Assembly: GCA_026388815.1 (NCBI GenBank)
Contig: JAPLJA010000259.1
Span: 1 to 33,686, forward strand
Source: Pseudomonadota bacterium
Lineage (GTDB): Bacteria; Desulfobacterota; WTBG01; JAPLJA01
DNA length: 33,686 bases
Direction: 5' to 3'
The notes under the pieces were generated by a model. It made no database searches, was not told where the DNA came from, and worked only from the letters and a program-made list of their open reading frames with translations. The position numbers and the translations under genes are program-made. Shown here piece after piece: positions 7,882-15,337 of this stretch (positions are counted from its first letter, which is position 1; the number at the start of each line of letters is the position of its first letter).

Positions 7882-9584
7882 ATACTATTATAAGAAATTT
7901 GATAAGAGATTTTTTAAAAAGTGAAGAAATAGAGTCTTCTGATGACGCTAAAAATTTTGAGAACTTCTGTAATTTTTCAATAATTTCCTCTGAGTATAAA
8001 AGTGATTTTTCTATAGAAGATATCTCAATGGGTTCCACGCAAGGAATAGATGGCATAGCAATAATTGTGAATGGAAATTTAATTACTACCACAGAGGAAA
8101 TAGATGATCTGGTTGTTCGTAATAATTTTCTTGAGGCCTCTTTTATTTTTACACAAGCAAAAACCTCAAATTCTTTTGATGGCGCCGATATTAGTAATTT
8201 CTTTGTCTCCATAAGTGATTTTCTCAGCGATGAACCGAAGTCAACCCAATCAACAGAGATTAAAAGAGCGATTACTTTAAAAGAAAAAGTTTGGGAACAT
8301 GTGTCAAAAATGACCAAAGGGAAACCCATTTGTAAGATTTATTATGTTACCACGGGAACTTGGCAAAGGGACAAAAGTTTAGAATCTAGGATTAATGGCC
8401 ACAAATCAGATTTGGAGAAATTATCTTTGTTCCAAAAAATAGAAGTCTTCCCCTGTGGAGCAGATGAAATACAGCAATATTATTTGCGGACAAAGAGGAC
8501 AACAAGATGTGAGTTTACATTTGATAAGCATATAGTTTTGCCAGTAGAAGAAAGAGTTCAAGAAGCATATTTTGGAATAGTTAATTTTGCAGAATTTAAA
8601 AAAATAATCTCCGATGATGGTGACGAGATTAAAGATGTTTTTTATGAAAATGTTCGTGCCTTTTTAGGCGAATCAAATAATGTTAACAAAGGGATAGAAG
8701 CAACTCTTGAAAATAAAGAGTTCGATATTTTTTGTCTACTTAATAACGGGGTCACCATCGTTGCTAACTCAAAAACAAATAAGGGAAATAAGTTTTTCAT
8801 CGAAAATTACCAAATCGTAAATGGGTGCCAGACTAGCCATGTATTATTTAATAATAAAGAAATTGATGGCATCAATCAGATATATATACCATTAAAGTTA
8901 ATAATTACTGATGATGAAAATATACAAAATAAAATTATCATTGCCACGAACAATCAAACCTCTATCCCCAAGGAGCAACTGGAGGCATTCTCAAAATTTC
9001 AAAAAGATTTAGAACTATATTATCAATCCGAACAAAATCAGCGAGCTAAGTTATTTTATGAGAGAAGACAAAAGCAATACCGCGATAAAGATGTAAGCCG
9101 CCCTCGTATTGTAACTATCAGGGAACAAATAAAATCTTTTGCTGCCATGTTTTTAGATCAGCCACACACAGCATCGGGGTATTTTAGTAAAGTGTACAAC
9201 AATAACAGAGAACAAATGTTTATCTCTGGCCATAAATTTTACCCTTATTACATATCTTCCCTTACAATGTATATATTAGAATCATTTTTTAAAACTGGAA
9301 AAATAGATAAGAAATATCGAATTGCTCGGTATCACATTATAATGATATTCAAGACGTTATCGCAGAAGTTAAAAACCACCCCTTCTCTGGGGTCTAAAAA
9401 AATTGAGGATTATTGTGAAGAAATCAAGAAAATATTATTAAATACCAATAAAGCTCTAAAATATTTTAAAAAATCTATAGAAATTTTAGACTCCGTGCCA
9501 TCGATAAATATTGGCGATCAAAAAACCTTATATACAGCAGAAAATACCGAGGCTTTAAAAAGTAAAATGATAAAATTGAAATAG
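7878..9584 (+). CDS. AIPR-family (abortive phage infection) protein
   Basis: The 568-residue protein carries the AIPR signature in its middle: LLNNGVTIVAN (287-297), QIVNGCQTS (312-320) and, further on, IIIATNNQTSIPKEQLEA. AIPR proteins occur in phage-defence and restriction-modification loci; the founding example causes abortive infection, but the biochemical activity is not settled. The N-terminal ~230 residues contain FIFTQAKTS and IYYVTTG, a layout seen in nuclease-like N-terminal parts of this family (weak inference). It overlaps the methyltransferase stop by ATGA, and the restriction gene follows five bases later, so the three genes form one operon. Confidence 0.8.
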   Translation: MNTIIRNLIRDFLKSEEIESSDDAKNFENFCNFSIISSEYKSDFSIEDISMGSTQGIDGIAIIVNGNLITTTEEIDDLVVRNNFLEASFIFTQAKTSNSFDGADISNFFVSISDFLSDEPKSTQSTEIKRAITLKEKVWEHVSKMTKGKPICKIYYVTTGTWQRDKSLESRINGHKSDLEKLSLFQKIEVFPCGADEIQQYYLRTKRTTRCEFTFDKHIVLPVEERVQEAYFGIVNFAEFKKIISDDGDEIKDVFYENVRAFLGESNNVNKGIEATLENKEFDIFCLLNNGVTIVANSKTNKGNKFFIENYQIVNGCQTSHVLFNNKEIDGINQIYIPLKLIITDDENIQNKIIIATNNQTSIPKEQLEAFSKFQKDLELYYQSEQNQRAKLFYERRQKQYRDKDVSRPRIVTIREQIKSFAAMFLDQPHTASGYFSKVYNNNREQMFISGHKFYPYYISSLTMYILESFFKTGKIDKKYRIARYHIIMIFKTLSQKLKTTPSLGSKKIEDYCEEIKKILLNTNKALKYFKKSIEILDSVPSINIGDQKTLYTAENTEALKSKMIKLK

Positions 9585-9589
9585 ACAAT

Positions 9590-10366
9590 ATGGCTTTATC
9601 AAATTCACAAAAAGAGAAAATCACAGCATTACTCGAAAGGAAGATTGAGGATAAATTACGTCGCTACGCCCGCGAAACTTCCTCAATGCCGTTCCTGACA
9701 CGCCTTATTCAAGATAGCGAGAAGGTGGCGGCATATTCATTCATACACTCAATTGCCACAACTTTGGGCATGTCTATTTACGAAGATGTCTCAAAAATTA
9801 TTGCAGAAGAAAGTGCGGACGAATGTTTTACAAAATATGATGTCGGCGGTGTTATTTCACGCGAGCAAAAATCGGTTATTGATGACATAGTTAGAAAACT
9901 TCGTAACGGCGAAAAAGAAGTCAATAACGCACAAGAAATAAAATTGGTGCTCGACGCTTCGGCGAAGGACGGCAAAGCCCAAAAAGAAGGAAGGATTGCG
10001 GATTTCTATATGCGGCGCGCCGGCAAAGAACATTATTTTGAAATCAAAACAGTAAAACCGAACATCGACGTTTTTACAAAATCAAAAACAAAACTTTTAG
10101 AATGGGTTGCGCGTCGGGGAAGTCCGATCAGAGTTTTTCTTGCTTTTCCCTACAATCCATATCACCCCCAACCATACGAGCGGTTTACAGAGCAAGGAGT
10201 TTTGGAAAAAGGAGAAGAGTTTTTAATAGGAAACGAATATTGGGATTTTCTCGGCGGGGAAAATACCTTTGAGCAATTGCTGGCTTTATTTGATGAAGTA
10301 GGAAAAAAGTTCAGAGAGAAAATTCGTCAAAAGATACAACAAGTTGCGAAAGAAAAAATGGGTTAA
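9590..10366 (+). CDS. TdeIII-like type II restriction endonuclease
   Basis: This is a 258-residue protein resembling the TdeIII restriction endonuclease family; the named member cuts GGNCC. A PD-(D/E)XK-type core is visible as RIADFYMRRAGKEHYFEIK, with the Asp, Glu and Lys in the expected order, followed by VFLAFPYNPYHP. The C-terminus is highly charged (KKFREKIRQKIQQVAKEK). It lies five bases after the AIPR gene in the methyltransferase operon. The recognition site of this copy is unknown, and the methyltransferase does not prove it. Confidence 0.7.
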   Translation: MALSNSQKEKITALLERKIEDKLRRYARETSSMPFLTRLIQDSEKVAAYSFIHSIATTLGMSIYEDVSKIIAEESADECFTKYDVGGVISREQKSVIDDIVRKLRNGEKEVNNAQEIKLVLDASAKDGKAQKEGRIADFYMRRAGKEHYFEIKTVKPNIDVFTKSKTKLLEWVARRGSPIRVFLAFPYNPYHPQPYERFTEQGVLEKGEEFLIGNEYWDFLGGENTFEQLLALFDEVGKKFREKIRQKIQQVAKEKMG

Positions 10367-10406
10367 TGAATATGGCGAAAGAAGAATAGGTTTATGAAAT
10401 CAACTT

Positions 10407-10595
10407 ATGAGTAAATACGATAACTTAAAATATTTTAAGGAAACAAAAGCCAGAGCAAATCATGTTTGCTCGAATTGTGGACAACAAATAAATACGGGTG
10501 ATATTTATTTCCCGGAAGCAATAAAAGACAAGTTTTTACATTCCTTGCACAGGAAGAAACTATGCAAAAAACGGGGAGAAAGGGGACGTTGTTGA
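10407..10595 (+). CDS. Small zinc-ribbon-like protein, possibly cut at its 3' end
   Basis: A 62-residue protein with a CxxC pair (HVCSNCGQQINTGDIYF) and a second cysteine region near the end (KKLCKKRGERGRC). Relatives of this shape usually close with a second Cys-x2-Cys. Here the last residues fall in DNA that looks like a repeat scar (10581 onward), so the original end may be lost. It follows the restriction gene by 40 bases and could be an accessory part of the island. Function unknown. Confidence 0.5.
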   Translation: MSKYDNLKYFKETKARANHVCSNCGQQINTGDIYFPEAIKDKFLHSLHRKKLCKKRGERGRC

Positions 10596-10697
10596 AATCT
10601 TTCACTTCATCCCTGTTACTAAGGAATTCCAGGGACACCATACTTAATTCTTGACTCCCGCCTAAAAAACGAAGAAATTGGGGACGGGTTCATATTT
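10581..10697. repeat. Cluster of RAYT/REP-like repeat ends
   Basis: Three short sequences of one style lie close together: AGGGGACGTTGTTGAAATC (10581-10599), CCAGGGACACCATACTTAAT (10629-10648) and ATTGGGGACGGGTTCATAT (10677-10695). From general knowledge, GGGGAC-headed words of this kind occur around REP-associated tyrosine transposase genes and their mobilised ends. No transposase is present here, so this would be a scar. Confidence 0.45.
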
Positions 10698-10920
10698 CCG
10701 TATCACTGAAGTCCAGCGCCACCAGGGCGAGCTGGACGATATAGAGGTAAAATCAGCGCACGGCGGAACTCCCCAGCGACTGTTTGAGCCCCTCTCTGCA
10801 TTTGCGAACCATCCAGGCGGCGGCGTAATGCTTTTCGGGCTGGAGGAAAAGCGGAAGCGGATTGCACAGATCATGGGTGAACTGAGAATCTTGCTTCAAA
10901 ATACCAACAATGGAGGATGA
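10678..10920 (+). pseudogene. AlbA_2 (Schlafen-like) domain fragment
   Basis: The frame encodes IEVKSAHGGTPQRLFEPLSA and FANHPGGGVMLFG, the start of an AlbA_2 domain as found in Schlafen-like/RecG-like ATP-binding regulators normally 400-500 residues long. After ~55 residues it passes into an unrelated end (RIAQIMGELRILLQNTNNGG). The only start available is a TTG inside the repeat at 10676-10696, so the 5' end was probably replaced by the repeat and the middle deleted. The stop lies directly against the Fic ATG with a shared GGAGG, so both once formed an operon. Confidence 0.55.
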
Positions 10921-11970
10921 ATGCGATCATTTGAATATGGCTATTTACTTGAGCAGCCGATCTCTCAAAATCTTTTAATGACGGTACGGACCTTAGGAGA
11001 GTACCGGGGCCGACAAACCCTGTACCAAAAGCAATCCCCCGAAGCACTGGAGACTCTTAAGAAGGTAGCAATGGTTCAGAGCGTGGAATCCTCCAACCGG
11101 ATTGAAGGGGTGATTGTAGCGGCAGATCGGCTGGAAGCAATTGTGGCAAAGAAAATCAGACCGAAAGGGCATTCTGAGGAAGAGGTTGCTGGCTATCGTG
11201 ATGTGCTGTCCGACATCCATGCAAACGCCAAGCGCATGATACTCACGTCTGATCTCATTCTTCGATTTCATCGTCAGATGTATGCGCGTACACCTGAAAA
11301 AGGTGGACAGTGGAAATCCAAAGATAATGCAATCTTAGAGGTTCTTCCCGATAGGCGTCAAGTCATTCGCTTCCGTCCTGTTTCAGCCTTGGCAACCCCA
11401 GAATTCATAAAGAAACTCTGCACTTTTTACCAGCAGGCAATAGACGAGCGACAGGGAGAACCTCTCCTTTTAATCGCTTCATTTGTTTTTGACTTCGAGT
11501 GCATTCATCCTTTCTGGGATGGGAACGGCAGGATTGGCCGCCTGCTAACTCTCCTTTTACTCTACCAGGCTGGTTATGAAGCGGGCCGTTACATCAGCTT
11601 GGAACGGATCATTGAGGAGAGTAAAGAGACCTATTATGAGGTGCTCTTAAATAGTTCCCATGGCTGGCATGAGGCGAAACACGATCTGCGGCCCTGGTGG
11701 AACTATTTTTTAGGAACCCTCATTGCAGCTTACAAGGAATTTGAAGAACGAATGGGAACCATTACTACAGCCAAAGGGGCTAAGAGAGAGATGGTTCAAC
11801 AGACAATTAATCGTCTCCCAAGCCGCTTCAAATTCAGTGAACTTCAACGTGCCTGCCCCGGCGTAAGCTACCCGACTTTGAAGAGAGCTCTGATGGATCT
11901 CAAGCGGCAAAAGAAAGTTCGGTGCCTTGGTAGGGGGCGGGATGCCGAATGGGAGCGAATTGGATCATGA
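10921..11970 (+). CDS. Fic family protein (AMPylase-type)
   Basis: A 349-residue protein. The Fic active loop is complete: HPFWDGNGRIGR (196-207), with the catalytic His, the metal-binding Asp and the phosphate-binding Gly-Arg. SSNRIEG (57-63) near the N-terminus fits the (S/T)xxxE(G/N) inhibitory helix of class II Fic proteins, so the enzyme is probably auto-inhibited. A winged-helix-like tail (about 285-345, PSRFKFSELQRACPGVSY) follows. Fic enzymes transfer AMP or similar groups to Ser/Thr/Tyr of proteins; the target is unknown. GGAGG lies four bases before the ATG. A terminator follows the stop. Confidence 0.9.
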   Translation: MRSFEYGYLLEQPISQNLLMTVRTLGEYRGRQTLYQKQSPEALETLKKVAMVQSVESSNRIEGVIVAADRLEAIVAKKIRPKGHSEEEVAGYRDVLSDIHANAKRMILTSDLILRFHRQMYARTPEKGGQWKSKDNAILEVLPDRRQVIRFRPVSALATPEFIKKLCTFYQQAIDERQGEPLLLIASFVFDFECIHPFWDGNGRIGRLLTLLLLYQAGYEAGRYISLERIIEESKETYYEVLLNSSHGWHEAKHDLRPWWNYFLGTLIAAYKEFEERMGTITTAKGAKREMVQQTINRLPSRFKFSELQRACPGVSYPTLKRALMDLKRQKKVRCLGRGRDAEWERIGS

Positions 11971-11977
11971 AACGATT

Positions 11978-12018
11978 AATAGGATCACGAAATGATTTTA
12001 TGATCCTATTTCTGTTTT
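11978..12018 (+). terminator. Intrinsic terminator after the fic gene
   Basis: A perfect ten-base inverted repeat, AATAGGATCA (11978-11987) and TGATCCTATT (12001-12010), with a 13-base loop, followed by TCTGTTTTT. It starts eight bases past the fic stop. Confidence 0.7.
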
Positions 12019-12388
12019 TGGTGGAGAATTGTGGAGAATTGGAGATGGGTTCATATTGCTCATAAATTGTCCATTCTTGTCCATTTGTGCCCATTTATTA
12101 TCCATTAGTCTCCCATCTTCATTTGTCATTCATAGAACAGAACACTTCCCTTTCCCTCATCCCCATCTCCCCAGCCATCCAACATATCCTTTTAAGTCAG
12201 TCTTAGCCACTGCCTCAATAAGTGTGAAAGGAGTAAGGTCAAAGGGGAAAGGCACCCCTAATGCGGAGTGAAGAAGACAGGAGTAAAAAACAGAGTTCAG
12301 AAGTCAGAATTCGAGCGTAAAAGAGGGACAACCTCCCGATTAGAGAGTCGTATCCAAAACCTTCACCGTTTTCACTGAAAAATTAAAT
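12019..12388. other. Non-coding gap with repeat scars
   Basis: No convincing gene. It holds a perfect tandem ten-mer GTGGAGAATT (12021-12040) and a near copy (12037-12057) of the repeat at 10676-10696. Next is a loose TGTCCATT-type series (12067-12110), then low-complexity words (GCGGAGTGAAG, GAGTTCAGAAGTCAGAATTC) near 12260-12312. An 80-codon frame across this area looks like composition only. Confidence 0.5.
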
Positions 12389-12478
12389 TTCAACATCTGC
12401 TGAAAATATCATAAAAAATGAAATATAGCTTGACACTAAATTATTTTATTGTAATAATAATTTTCAACGAATGCTGAA
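12389..12478 (+). promoter_or_regulatory. abiE promoter flanked by two palindromic operators
   Basis: TTGACA (12430-12435) with TAATAA (12452-12457, 16-base spacing) or AATAAT (12453-12458, 17-base spacing) forms a strong promoter. It is bracketed by two related inverted repeats: TTCAACATCTGCTGAA (12389-12404) and TTCAACGAATGCTGAA (12463-12478). Their centres are 74 bases apart, close to seven DNA turns. AbiEi antitoxins are known to repress their own operon through two inverted repeats, which this layout fits. A third weaker palindrome (TTTTCACTGAAAA) lies at 12370-12382. Confidence 0.7.
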
Positions 12479-12491
12479 ATAGGTATTATTG

Positions 12492-13550
12492 ATGAAAAAT
12501 AAGCTTTGGGATATGGAGAATAAGGCAGAGAATGTTTTGAGGGCATGCCTGGAAAAGGTCCCCTTTGTCCGAATAGCGTTATTGAGCAGGGAGGTTGGTG
12601 GGGGTGGGTTGAGAGCAGATTTAGTTATTACCCTTGCCCTTCCTGATAGCAAGCAAACTTTGGTGGTGGATGTTAAGAATAACGGCCAGCCCCGTTTTAC
12701 TCGGGAGGCAGTTAATCAACTGATGAGATACCGTGAAGTTTATCCTGGCTCATACGGAGTTTTTATCGCTCCCTACATTTCTCCTCAGTCGGCTGAAATC
12801 TGCACAAAAGATGGGATTGGATATGTAGACCTTGCAGGGAATTGCCGTCTATCATTCAACCAGGTGTATATTGAACAGGAAGGGAAACCAAACCCGTTTG
12901 CAATGAAACGGGATTTGCGTTCGCTCTATTCGCCCAAGGCAGCAAGGGTTCTGTGGGTGCTTTTGAGTAACTCTATGAAAGCCTGGAAAACCCAGGAGCT
13001 CGCCAACGAAGCGAAGGTTAGCCTGGGACAGGTTGCTAACATCAAAAAACTTTTAGGGGATCGGGAATGGATATCAACTACGAGGGATGGGTTTTTGTTG
13101 AGCGAGCCGGAAAGGCTTCTTACTGAGTGGTCTGAAAATTACACCTATCGAAAGAGTAAGCTTCAGGAGTTTTACACGCTGAAAGAACTCGTGGAAATTG
13201 AAAGAGACCTGAGTGCACTCTGTAAACAGAAAGGTATTCAATACGCTTTAACTGGATTTTCGGGGGCAGCACGCCTCGCCCCTGCCGTCCGTTATCAACG
13301 GGCTATGGCCTACGTTGGTAATCAGATAGAGGAGGTAGCTTCACTCCTGAACCTCAAAGAGGTCACAAGCGGGGCTAATGTGTTGTTATTAACACCTTAC
13401 GATGAAGGTGTTTTTTATGGTATCAGGCAAATTGACAGTATCTGTATAGCATCTCCAGTACAGATCTATCTCGATCTAAAAAGCTATCGAGGTCGAGGTG
13501 AGGAAACCGCAAAGGCTCTCTTTGAGGAGGTTATAAGGCCAACATGGTAA
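12492..13550 (+). CDS. AbiEi-type antitoxin/regulator with PD-(D/E)XK-like N-terminal domain
   Basis: The 352-residue protein resembles AbiEi antitoxins of type IV toxin-antitoxin systems. Order: a restriction-nuclease-like domain (about 1-135, RADLVITLALP then TLVVDVKNNG, with the Asp...Asp-x-Lys spacing), a stretch GIGYVDLAGNCRLSF, a winged helix (about 155-215, KTQELANEAKVSLGQVANIK) and the C-terminal AbiEi part (YALTGFSGAARLAPAVRY). It would bind DNA and repress its own promoter, and normally counters an AbiEii nucleotidyltransferase toxin. I chose the ATG at 12492, eight bases after AGG; a TTG lies directly before it. Its end overlaps a truncated partner gene at 13544, so it appears to be an orphan. 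Confidence 0.75.
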   Translation: MKNKLWDMENKAENVLRACLEKVPFVRIALLSREVGGGGLRADLVITLALPDSKQTLVVDVKNNGQPRFTREAVNQLMRYREVYPGSYGVFIAPYISPQSAEICTKDGIGYVDLAGNCRLSFNQVYIEQEGKPNPFAMKRDLRSLYSPKAARVLWVLLSNSMKAWKTQELANEAKVSLGQVANIKKLLGDREWISTTRDGFLLSEPERLLTEWSENYTYRKSKLQEFYTLKELVEIERDLSALCKQKGIQYALTGFSGAARLAPAVRYQRAMAYVGNQIEEVASLLNLKEVTSGANVLLLTPYDEGVFYGIRQIDSICIASPVQIYLDLKSYRGRGEETAKALFEEVIRPTW

Positions 13551-13651
13551 CACGACGGGATTATACAGCCGAGAAGGTTAAGATATCTCGTTCCGTCCTG
13601 ATTGAACTCATCCATCTTTTGGGTGAATACCGGGACGATATCGTGATTTGA
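13544..13651 (+). pseudogene. Truncated AbiEii-type toxin (first 35 codons)
   Basis: The ATG overlaps the AbiEi stop by seven bases, the usual antitoxin-toxin coupling. The peptide MVTRRDYTAEKVKISRSVLI, then ELIHLLGEYRDDIVI, matches the N-terminus of nucleotidyltransferase toxins paired with this AbiEi type, where the next residues would be a VGGW-type strand. A TGA follows instead, and only 33 bases remain before the convergent MoaD-like gene, so the catalytic part is missing. This marks the right edge of the accessory island. Confidence 0.6.
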
Positions 13652-13684
13652 TTTACTATCGGGGAGGAAGTGTTTCTACGTTTC

Positions 13685-13984
13685 CTATTGCAGGGATGAT
13701 CCCCCATCAAAGGGGATAAGGATGGTGACGGTGTCACCGTCTATGACCTTTTCTCCCAGGTCGACGATGGAGCGGTAGACCCGGTCGTTCACCATGATGA
13801 GGACGGGGATCATGTCGCCGGTCACAGGGTCCTTGATCTGCTCCTCCAGGGCCTTGCCGTAGGTCTTGACCAGCTTTTCAATGAGGCTCCCGATGGTCTC
13901 ATCAGAGCCAATCTGAAAATCAATCTCCTTCCCCCCCAGGATTTCTCTCATCCCGGCAAAGGTTCTGACTTTTGCCTGAGCCAT
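13685..13984 (-). CDS. MoaD/ThiS-like ubiquitin-fold protein
   Basis: A 99-residue beta-grasp protein of the MoaD/ThiS type (KVRTFAGMREILGGKEIDF, then VIDGDTVTILIPFDGG). Such proteins carry sulfur as a C-terminal thiocarboxylate for molybdopterin or similar cofactors, and MoaD-like genes often accompany tungsten AOR genes. Oddly, the Gly-Gly is not terminal: four more residues (SSLQ) follow, so sulfur activation would need trimming, or the protein acts another way. It is the last gene of the leftward run, seven bases after the ferredoxin at 13991. A role in W/Mo cofactor supply for AOR and FdhA is inferred. Confidence 0.8.
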   Translation of the reverse strand: MAQAKVRTFAGMREILGGKEIDFQIGSDETIGSLIEKLVKTYGKALEEQIKDPVTGDMIPVLIMVNDRVYRSIVDLGEKVIDGDTVTILIPFDGGSSLQ

Positions 13985-13990
13985 ATCGTT

Positions 13991-14314
13991 TTACCTCGGT
14001 TCCTTTAACTGCTTCTTAAGCCAGGCCTCTGCGACCTCCCTGGCAAGAACGATTTTCTTCTTATCCGGCTTGGGGTTGTTTTCAGTGAAGGTGATGGCGT
14101 TAACGGTACAGTATTTGAGACAGACAGGATCTCCGCCGCATTCATCGCAGAGCCTGCTGATTACGGGGACAGGCACTTCAGGGATTCCGACCAGGTGCAC
14201 CTTGATCCTGGACTTCTTGGGGTTGAAGTTCAGCTCCTTGACCATGGAGCAGGCCAGCTCGCACATTCTGCAGCCAGTACACTTTATATGATCTACCGAT
14301 AGATTCTTCTTCAT
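13991..14314 (-). CDS. 4Fe-4S ferredoxin-type electron carrier
   Basis: A 107-residue protein with CTGCRMCELAC (16-26) and, after NPKKSRIKV, a second set CDECGGDPVCLKYC that supplies further ligands; two [4Fe-4S] clusters are likely. The architecture equals the first and last parts of the 124-residue ferredoxin at 28287, including the shared NPxKSRI element, which is typical of small DmsB/AOR-linked ferredoxins. It sits between an HdrA-like Fe-S protein and the MoaD-like gene, so it probably carries electrons for the Fdh/Hdr group or for an AOR elsewhere. Confidence 0.85.
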   Translation of the reverse strand: MKKNLSVDHIKCTGCRMCELACSMVKELNFNPKKSRIKVHLVGIPEVPVPVISRLCDECGGDPVCLKYCTVNAITFTENNPKPDKKKIVLAREVAEAWLKKQLKEPR

Positions 14315-14334
14315 CAGATTACCGCGTATATCCT

Positions 14335-14363
14335 GTAGGGGTGGGTTTTAAACCCGCCCCCCC
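14335..14363. repeat. GTAGGGG-headed palindromic repeat (REP-like)
   Basis: GTAGGGGTGGGTTTTAAACC followed by CGCCCCCCC forms a strong hairpin in the 63-base gap between two minus-strand genes. It belongs to the same style as the repeats at 3816, 15257 and 28748, which share the GTAGGG head but have different arms. Confidence 0.7.
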
Positions 14364-14377
14364 TTGGAATGATTTCA

Positions 14378-15223
14378 TCATGTCTTCCCTATCCCGCCTG
14401 AAAAGAAGATCTTCTCCTTACCCGTTTCTACGAGGGCGGAATCCAGATATTCGAAGAAAGGCCTGGGTTTCGGGATGTCGAGCTGGTCCATCAGTTTTAC
14501 CACTTCCGGAGCAAGGGTAAGCGGTGTCTGCACGACGACCATCTCAAGCTCCTCTTCCTTCGTTTTTCCGTCTTCTTCCCACTGGATGAGGAGGTTGTTG
14601 TTCTCCCCTGTTTCCTTTATTTCAATGACATCGCCCTTCCGCTGCTCGCAGGGGATACCCTCAGATGTACCCAGATCGTCCCTGGAAAAGAGGATGAGCT
14701 TCATTACAGGAAATTTTTTCTGCGCAGCGGACATTTCCTTCACAGTATACATGAAAGCATCCCTGCCTTCAGCAATAAAGGCAATGGTTTGAGGTATCTC
14801 CCCGTCCGAGGGTCTGAGGATGAGCCCGCCGTACGGGCCGTCCTCCCGCAGGATGGCCTCGAAATCCACTCCGCTCACCACGTTCAGGAACTTTCTGTAG
14901 CCGAGCTCCTGCCTGGTTTTTGCCGGCACCTTTTCGACGCCCGGAGCGATCACGATGGCATCCACGGTGAGTTCAATCGCTTCTTCCTGCTGGCTGAAGT
15001 CAATCGCCTTGGGTTCGCAGGCCGCAAGGCAGAGCTTGCAGCCAAGACAGCGCCGGCAGGAAAGGCACCTCTTTGCCTCGCGTTCTGCTGCATCCTTTTC
15101 TAGGACGAACTCCACCTCGGAGAAATCCTTTATCCTCTTCTCGACCGGCAGTTCAGCTATCTTTGCCCTGGCTGACGGGATATCTTTGAATTCGGGGATA
15201 TACCGCTTTCTCTCTTCGATCAT
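14378..15223 (-). CDS. HdrA-like Fe-S/FAD protein lacking the N-terminal FAD domain
   Basis: About 281 residues. It starts with a charged segment typical of the C-terminal tail of GltD-like flavoproteins (RYIPEFKDIPSARAKI), then a cysteine-rich block CLSCRRCLGCKLCLAACEP, then a part like the middle of HdrA (VIAPGVEKVPA, GPYGGLILRPSDGEIP) and a late FFSGGIG. HdrA's own N-terminal FAD motif is absent. The likely partner is the flavoprotein at 15338: together they resemble a single longer polypeptide, split here by a 105-base gap that holds a palindromic repeat. The start is uncertain (ATG 15223, or TTG 15232). Confidence 0.7.
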   Translation of the reverse strand: MIEERKRYIPEFKDIPSARAKIAELPVEKRIKDFSEVEFVLEKDAAEREAKRCLSCRRCLGCKLCLAACEPKAIDFSQQEEAIELTVDAIVIAPGVEKVPAKTRQELGYRKFLNVVSGVDFEAILREDGPYGGLILRPSDGEIPQTIAFIAEGRDAFMYTVKEMSAAQKKFPVMKLILFSRDDLGTSEGIPCEQRKGDVIEIKETGENNNLLIQWEEDGKTKEEELEMVVVQTPLTLAPEVVKLMDQLDIPKPRPFFEYLDSALVETGKEKIFFSGGIGKT

Positions 15224-15256
15224 CTGCGTCAAACTTTCATGTTAATAAAGAAAATT

Positions 15257-15283
15257 GTAGGGGCGAGGTAACCTCGCCCTTAC
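15257..15283. repeat. GTAGGGGC palindromic repeat (REP-like)
   Basis: GTAGGGGCGAGGT and ACCTCGCCCTTAC form a nearly perfect 13-base inverted repeat with almost no loop. It lies in the gap between the two halves of the NfnB/HdrA-like pair. Confidence 0.8.
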
Positions 15284-15337
15284 GAATTGTCGAAAAAATG
15301 TTGTTAGGCATCGAAGAATCCTATTTTCCCTATTTTC

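Noticed and set aside
12029-12271. 80-codon frame after the fic terminator
   Set aside because: Low-complexity Pro/Ser/Leu-rich translation over repeat words, no ribosome site and no recognisable domain.
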